Assembly: GCA_025361725.1 (NCBI GenBank)
Contig: JANYJV010000140.1
Location: 73,428-110,099, forward strand
Reading direction: 5' to 3'
Source of the DNA: Acidimicrobiia bacterium
GTDB taxonomy: Bacteria; Actinomycetota; Acidimicrobiia; IMCC26256; JAENVU01
Length of the DNA: 36,672 nucleotides
Position 1 is the first letter of the stretch, and every line of letters begins with the position of its first letter. Positions 36,352-36,672 of this stretch are shown here, in pieces. Position numbers and translations under genes: made by a program. The notes under the pieces were generated by a model. The model searched no databases. It saw only the letters and a program-made list of their open reading frames with translations, and was not told the DNA's origin.

Positions 36352-36672
36352 ATGTCCGAGACCGGTCCTGCGCTCACCCCTGAGCCTCCCTATTTCGCGG
36401 TGATCTTCAGCTCGGAGCACACGGGTGAGCACGCGGGCGAATACACCGCGGTCGCGGAATTGATGTTCCGGCTGGCAGCTGAACAACCGGGCTACCTCGG
36501 CGTCGAACGCGCGGGAGGAGCCGACTTGAACATCACCGTCAGCTACTGGAGTGACGAAGCGTCGATTCGCGCGTGGCGAGAACATTTGGAGCACACCGTC
36601 GCCCGTGAACGGGGTCGATCTGACTGGTACTCGAACTACACGCTGCGCGTGGCACGCGTCGAGCGAGTGAGC
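36352..36672 (+). CDS. Antibiotic biosynthesis monooxygenase (ABM)-like protein, runs off window end
   Basis: YFAVIFSSEHTGEHAGEYTAVAELMFRLAAEQPGYLGVERAGGADLNITVSYWSDEASIRAWREHLEH; no stop before 36672. Confidence 0.8.
   Translation, partial: MSETGPALTPEPPYFAVIFSSEHTGEHAGEYTAVAELMFRLAAEQPGYLGVERAGGADLNITVSYWSDEASIRAWREHLEHTVARERGRSDWYSNYTLRVARVERVS

Overview
High-GC actinobacterial chromosomal window; gene content resembles Acidimicrobiia (inference only). It is dense in acyl-CoA, steroid-like or xenobiotic lipid metabolism genes: two acyl-CoA ligases, two acyl-CoA dehydrogenases, an acyl-CoA carboxylase beta subunit, a thiolase/DUF35 pair, SDRs, an LLM oxidoreductase, a P450, amidohydrolase, ALDH and hot-dog dehydratase. 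It also carries gpmA, Ppx/GppA-HD, a DEAD-box helicase, a PAS-GGDEF-EAL protein and an ECF sigma factor. No tRNA, rRNA or CRISPR array was recognised. Most notable structures: (1) a complete ISL3-type IS (24-bp imperfect TIRs, perfect 8-bp TSD CGTTTTCA) inserted about 25 bp upstream of the ECF sigma start codon; (2) an orphan AbiEi/DUF559(Vsr-like) gene bounded on both sides by near-identical ~40-bp palindromes; (3) an ~90-bp dispersed repeat family (about 5 copies, one tandem pair) with a swapped but still self-complementary internal stem in two versions, and copies that end a fixed distance before GTG start codons or form a C-terminus; (4) U-tract-less hairpins at gene 3' ends; (5) a tandem-hairpin leader before the DEAD-box helicase; (6) degenerate enzymes (TPP-fold protein lacking the GDG motif; EAL domain with altered catalytic positions) and an MBL-Rieske fusion. 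All domain calls are by-eye motif recognition; no database search was run.
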